From: Mitsuaria sp. GD03876
GTDB lineage: Bacteria; Pseudomonadota; Gammaproteobacteria; Burkholderiales; Burkholderiaceae_C
Direction of reading: 5' to 3'
Length of the DNA: 64,000 nt
Assembly: GCF_029840635.1 (NCBI RefSeq)
Contig: NZ_JAOCCU010000006.1
Coordinates: 95,676 to 159,675, forward strand
Position 1 is the first letter of the stretch. Each line of letters begins with the position of its first letter. The position numbers were made by a program, and so were the translations under genes. Positions 62,074-64,000 of this stretch are shown in pieces. The notes under the pieces were generated by a model, which saw only the letters and a program-made list of their open reading frames with translations, was not told the DNA's origin and made no database searches.

Positions 62074-62652
62074 TCACTCATTTCTCATTCCATCAGAAAT
62101 GATTTGAACAATGTCATCGCGAACCTGATTCAGGTTGGCCAGCAGACTCTTCGGCGAAAATTCATCGTATGCCTTCAATTGCTCACTCAATTGATCTGAT
62201 CGTGTGCTTACTTCAATAATTGGAGAATCGCCATAGCGATAGATTGCAAGATAACCATCTTTACTATCCATGGCAGACAATCCGGCAACCCTCTCGTAGA
62301 AGTTTTCGTCTTCTGGCAATGTCAAATCAGCTTGCACTCGATCCCAATAGGACACCATCCATTCCGCCCAGCCCCCATGAGTGATGATCGCGTCGAGGCC
62401 TGGTACCGATGGCGGACTCTCCACTTGCTTGACAATATCCTTCAGATCCTCAAGAAAATTTCCGGGATTGGCGCTAGAGGCGATTAATTCGCGCCTTTGA
62501 CCAATAATTAGCCATAACTCGACGGCGGCAAACAAAAAGTCCGCGCCATGGTGGATATATTTTTTGGTGTAGAAAATAGATAAGGGAACGTCAACAACAA
62601 CTTCGATGCAGAACTTACTTGTTGCCAATAGAAGCTTCTTAAATGTCATCAT
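62074..62652 (-). CDS. Hypothetical protein, possible orphan immunity protein of an RHS cassette
   Basis: This AT-richer gene encodes about 192 residues from the ATG at 62652 (MMTFKKLLLATSKF); an in-frame ATG at 62703 would add 17. It has a hydrophobic N-terminal part (FCIEVVVDVPLSIFY, then GADFLFAAVELWLIIGQ) that may be membrane-associated, and a soluble acidic remainder (ITHGGWAEWMVSYWDRVQAD, MDSKDGYLAIYRYGDSPIIE). No family is recognised. Its base composition and its place after an RHS remnant fit an immunity gene left from a displaced toxin cassette. Confidence 0.6.
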   Translation of the reverse strand: MMTFKKLLLATSKFCIEVVVDVPLSIFYTKKYIHHGADFLFAAVELWLIIGQRRELIASSANPGNFLEDLKDIVKQVESPPSVPGLDAIITHGGWAEWMVSYWDRVQADLTLPEDENFYERVAGLSAMDSKDGYLAIYRYGDSPIIEVSTRSDQLSEQLKAYDEFSPKSLLANLNQVRDDIVQIISDGMRNE

Positions 62653-62706
62653 TTTGGCTTTCTTGGCCAGTTTGGATAGCCGGCATCCCGCCCGGCCTTC
62701 CATTGC

Positions 62707-62960
62707 TCAGGGGTCAGGTCTCGCTGATATACGACATAACCATGCCAATGGCGAATGCATCAGCTGCGTCCCGCCGACCATGTGCATCAGCCAGCCGCGC
62801 ACGCCGCCGAAGGGTTCCCACTGGGCGCCGCTGATCAGCGGGGGCGCGCGACGTCCTTGGCGATGCTCATCGCCGAGGTGGTGTCGGTGGAGGCCTCGGG
62901 GGCGGGACGCCGCTTCGTCTGCCGCGCGGTGAGCGCGGAGGCGGTTCGGCAACGTCGATA
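62707..62960 (-). pseudogene. Broken RHS-repeat gene fragment
   Basis: On the minus strand PLISGAQWEPFGGVRGW, a typical RHS-repeat phrase, lies near 62775-62830 and runs without RHS continuation to a stop at 62707. Just upstream, a different frame has strongly coding-like codon use (reading TSAMSIAKDVARP) and stops at about 62835, implying a frameshift at the junction. No RHS core or toxin tip follows. This is best read as a decayed piece of an RHS gene. Confidence 0.55.
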
Positions 62961-63051
62961 CGGTCGCGTGGCGCGCGCATCATCCTGCCCGCGAGAAGCT
63001 CGCCGAGATCGAGTGCTCGTTGCAGGTGTGAAGCGGTCGCCTCGGAAAGTG

Positions 63052-63075
63052 AAACGCCCGGCTTGCCGGGCGTTT
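63052..63075. terminator. Hairpin terminator downstream of the RHS cassette
   Basis: AAACGCCCGG (63052-63061) and CCGGGCGTTT (63066-63075) enclose CTTG. The plus-strand side continues TTC. It lies just past the lipoprotein stop at 63087 and would end the leftward toxin-immunity transcript. Confidence 0.75.
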
Positions 63076-63086
63076 TCATTTGAAAT

Positions 63087-63449
63087 TCACTTGTATCGAA
63101 TATCCACATCGCGCCACGAGCGCTTTGCAAGGAAGACGTTATCCCCTTTTGACGTTGATTTTATTACCAGCGTGCCACTTTCCCATTCCATCGCAATATT
63201 TGCTTGGCCTGCGTAGATGTAAACAGGCTCGCCATATTCGTTCGTCGGCACACTGGCATCCGCTGCGCGCAGGTACACGATCTTGGCGCGAGCGGTCGTG
63301 GCTCCGCAATCTCGATCAGCGATAGTTGCGACGTACTTTTCGTCCGCCGACTTGGCGGCAAGTATCGCAGAGCTTTTACAGCCGTCCTCATCAAAGATGG
63401 GAGAGCAACCTGCCAGAATAACGAGAGCAAGAGACAGCAAGCACTTCAT
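63087..63449 (-). CDS. Small lipoprotein, probable immunity protein for the RHS toxin
   Basis: The 120-residue protein has a short lipoprotein signal (MKCLLSLALVILAGC, lipobox LAGC, Cys15). The mature domain contains SADEKYVATIADRDCGATTA, GQANIAMEWESGTLVIKST and a final RDVDIRY. This RDCGATT...W pattern resembles DUF5412-like proteins as I recall them. Its ATG begins 1 nt after the RHS toxin stop, the usual position of an immunity gene, and the stretch is AT-rich like the toxin tip. Immunity is inferred from position. Confidence 0.7.
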   Translation of the reverse strand: MKCLLSLALVILAGCSPIFDEDGCKSSAILAAKSADEKYVATIADRDCGATTARAKIVYLRAADASVPTNEYGEPVYIYAGQANIAMEWESGTLVIKSTSKGDNVFLAKRSWRDVDIRYK

Positions 63450-63450
63450 A

Positions 63451-64000
63451 TCAATAACCCATGCATCTACAGTATTCAATGCCATCCTGAATCATGCGCT
63501 GATCATTTGGGTCGTCACCAAATGGAGCTTTTCCCCCATAGATATCCAAACGGCTCGCCGGCGGAAATCCCCATTCGGGCCGAGACGTTTTCGCCGCCAC
63601 CTGCGCTCGCCCCGCTTCTCTCAACAGAACTTGGTCATAGAAGCCGAACGATCGACCCACTGCACCATAATGGAAGTTTCCAAAGTCCTGATACAGGGAG
63701 CCTCGCTGCTTGTAGTCCCATGGACCTTTATTCTGGACCATGTTCTTGAACCAGAGCGGATTCAGTTGGGCTTTCGCGAGCCACATGTTCTTCTCAATAT
63801 CAGTACCGGGGGGTGACGGAGGAATCAATCCGCAACGAGTGGCAGTCATCTGCGACGTGCGATATCCACCGGGCGGAAGTGGGCCAACGAAGTCGTCGGG
63901 AAACCGCTCCAAGCCATTTGGATCGCTGTACCTCAACGGATCAGCCTGAACATATGAATAGGTATTCAGACCTCCTGCCAGCCCAATCGGATCACTCTGA
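63451..64000 (-). CDS. RHS-repeat protein, C-terminal end with toxin-44-like tip (5' part outside window)
   Basis: The frame enters from the right edge with the RHS core end motif [20 protein letters not shown] and RYSDPNGLE, after which toxin tips are attached. The tip of about 150 residues reads [49 protein letters not shown] and [20 protein letters not shown], then IEYC. This W-F-K...WD-K...FGNFHYGA...DDPNDQ layout resembles polymorphic toxin type 44, a domain of unproven activity. The product would be a contact- or type VI-delivered antibacterial toxin. The stop TGA is at 63451-63453. Confidence 0.85.
   Translation of the reverse strand, partial: QSDPIGLAGGLNTYSYVQADPLRYSDPNGLERFPDDFVGPLPPGGYRTSQMTATRCGLIPPSPPGTDIEKNMWLAKAQLNPLWFKNMVQNKGPWDYKQRGSLYQDFGNFHYGAVGRSFGFYDQVLLREAGRAQVAAKTSRPEWGFPPASRLDIYGGKAPFGDDPNDQRMIQDGIEYCRCMGY

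Noticed and set aside
62755..63216. Plus-strand frame of 153 codons over the RHS remnant
   Set aside because: It runs across a terminator hairpin and the antisense of a lipoprotein gene, and the RHS phrase is in the minus-strand frame.

Overview
The window is a GC-rich (about 70 % by eye) bacterial chromosome segment. It most likely comes from a betaproteobacterium of the order Burkholderiales, near the Rubrivivax/Roseateles/Leptothrix group. That placement is inferred from gene order and protein wording rather than from a search. The syntenic blocks amgK|lptD-surA-rsmA, bamE-dapB-exbB-exbD-leuS-lptE-holA, hpf-ptsN-hprK and rsmB-DUF4390-ntrY-ntrX-like all fit it. Most of the window is ordinary core chromosome; accessory DNA lies at about 17.4-28.4 kb and 59-64 kb, with small islets elsewhere.

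1-18 kb: the end of a LysR regulator; amgK facing lptD-surA-rsmA (cell-wall sugar recycling and outer-membrane biogenesis); an orphan barstar with a possible 40-residue companion ORF; maeB divergent from a dctS/dctR-like two-component pair; thiL-pgpA and a CinA-type amidase; and a TPR/O-GlcNAc-transferase-like protein. 17.4-28.4 kb: a putative type VI effector (zinc metallopeptidase) with an immunity lipoprotein, then a heavy-metal efflux operon (czcBAC-like) with its own response regulator and sensor kinase. Two paralogous ParDE modules, on the same strand, flank the efflux operon; their ParD starts and upstream DNA form a gapless 195-bp direct repeat.

28.4-45 kb: a GGDEF-EAL protein paired with a secreted cupredoxin; holA, lptE, leuS, exbD, exbB, dapB, bamE; fur; hprK, ptsN, hpf; corA behind a long leader; a secreted glutathione-peroxidase-like protein; and a ferritin-like diiron protein. 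45-59 kb: gloA; a DUF3034 outer-membrane-type protein with an exported globin; a secreted Pro/Ala-tailed protein; tRNA-Phe; the ntrY/ntrX-like pair, DUF4390 and rsmB; folE and queC (pterin/queuosine), lemA; a DUF4139 protein; and proA.

59-64 kb: a BlaI-type repressor with a clear operator and an M56 membrane metalloprotease. The protease carries no beta-lactam sensor domain but a tail of about six 35-residue FDRR repeats. After it come AT-richer polymorphic-toxin genes on the minus strand: the 3' end of an RHS gene with a toxin-44-like tip, its adjacent lipoprotein (likely immunity), a broken RHS remnant and a second candidate orphan immunity gene. The strongest candidates for something new are the BlaI/M56-FDRR pair, the RHS cassette remains, the duplicated ParDE modules around the metal-efflux operon, and the cupredoxin/c-di-GMP pair.
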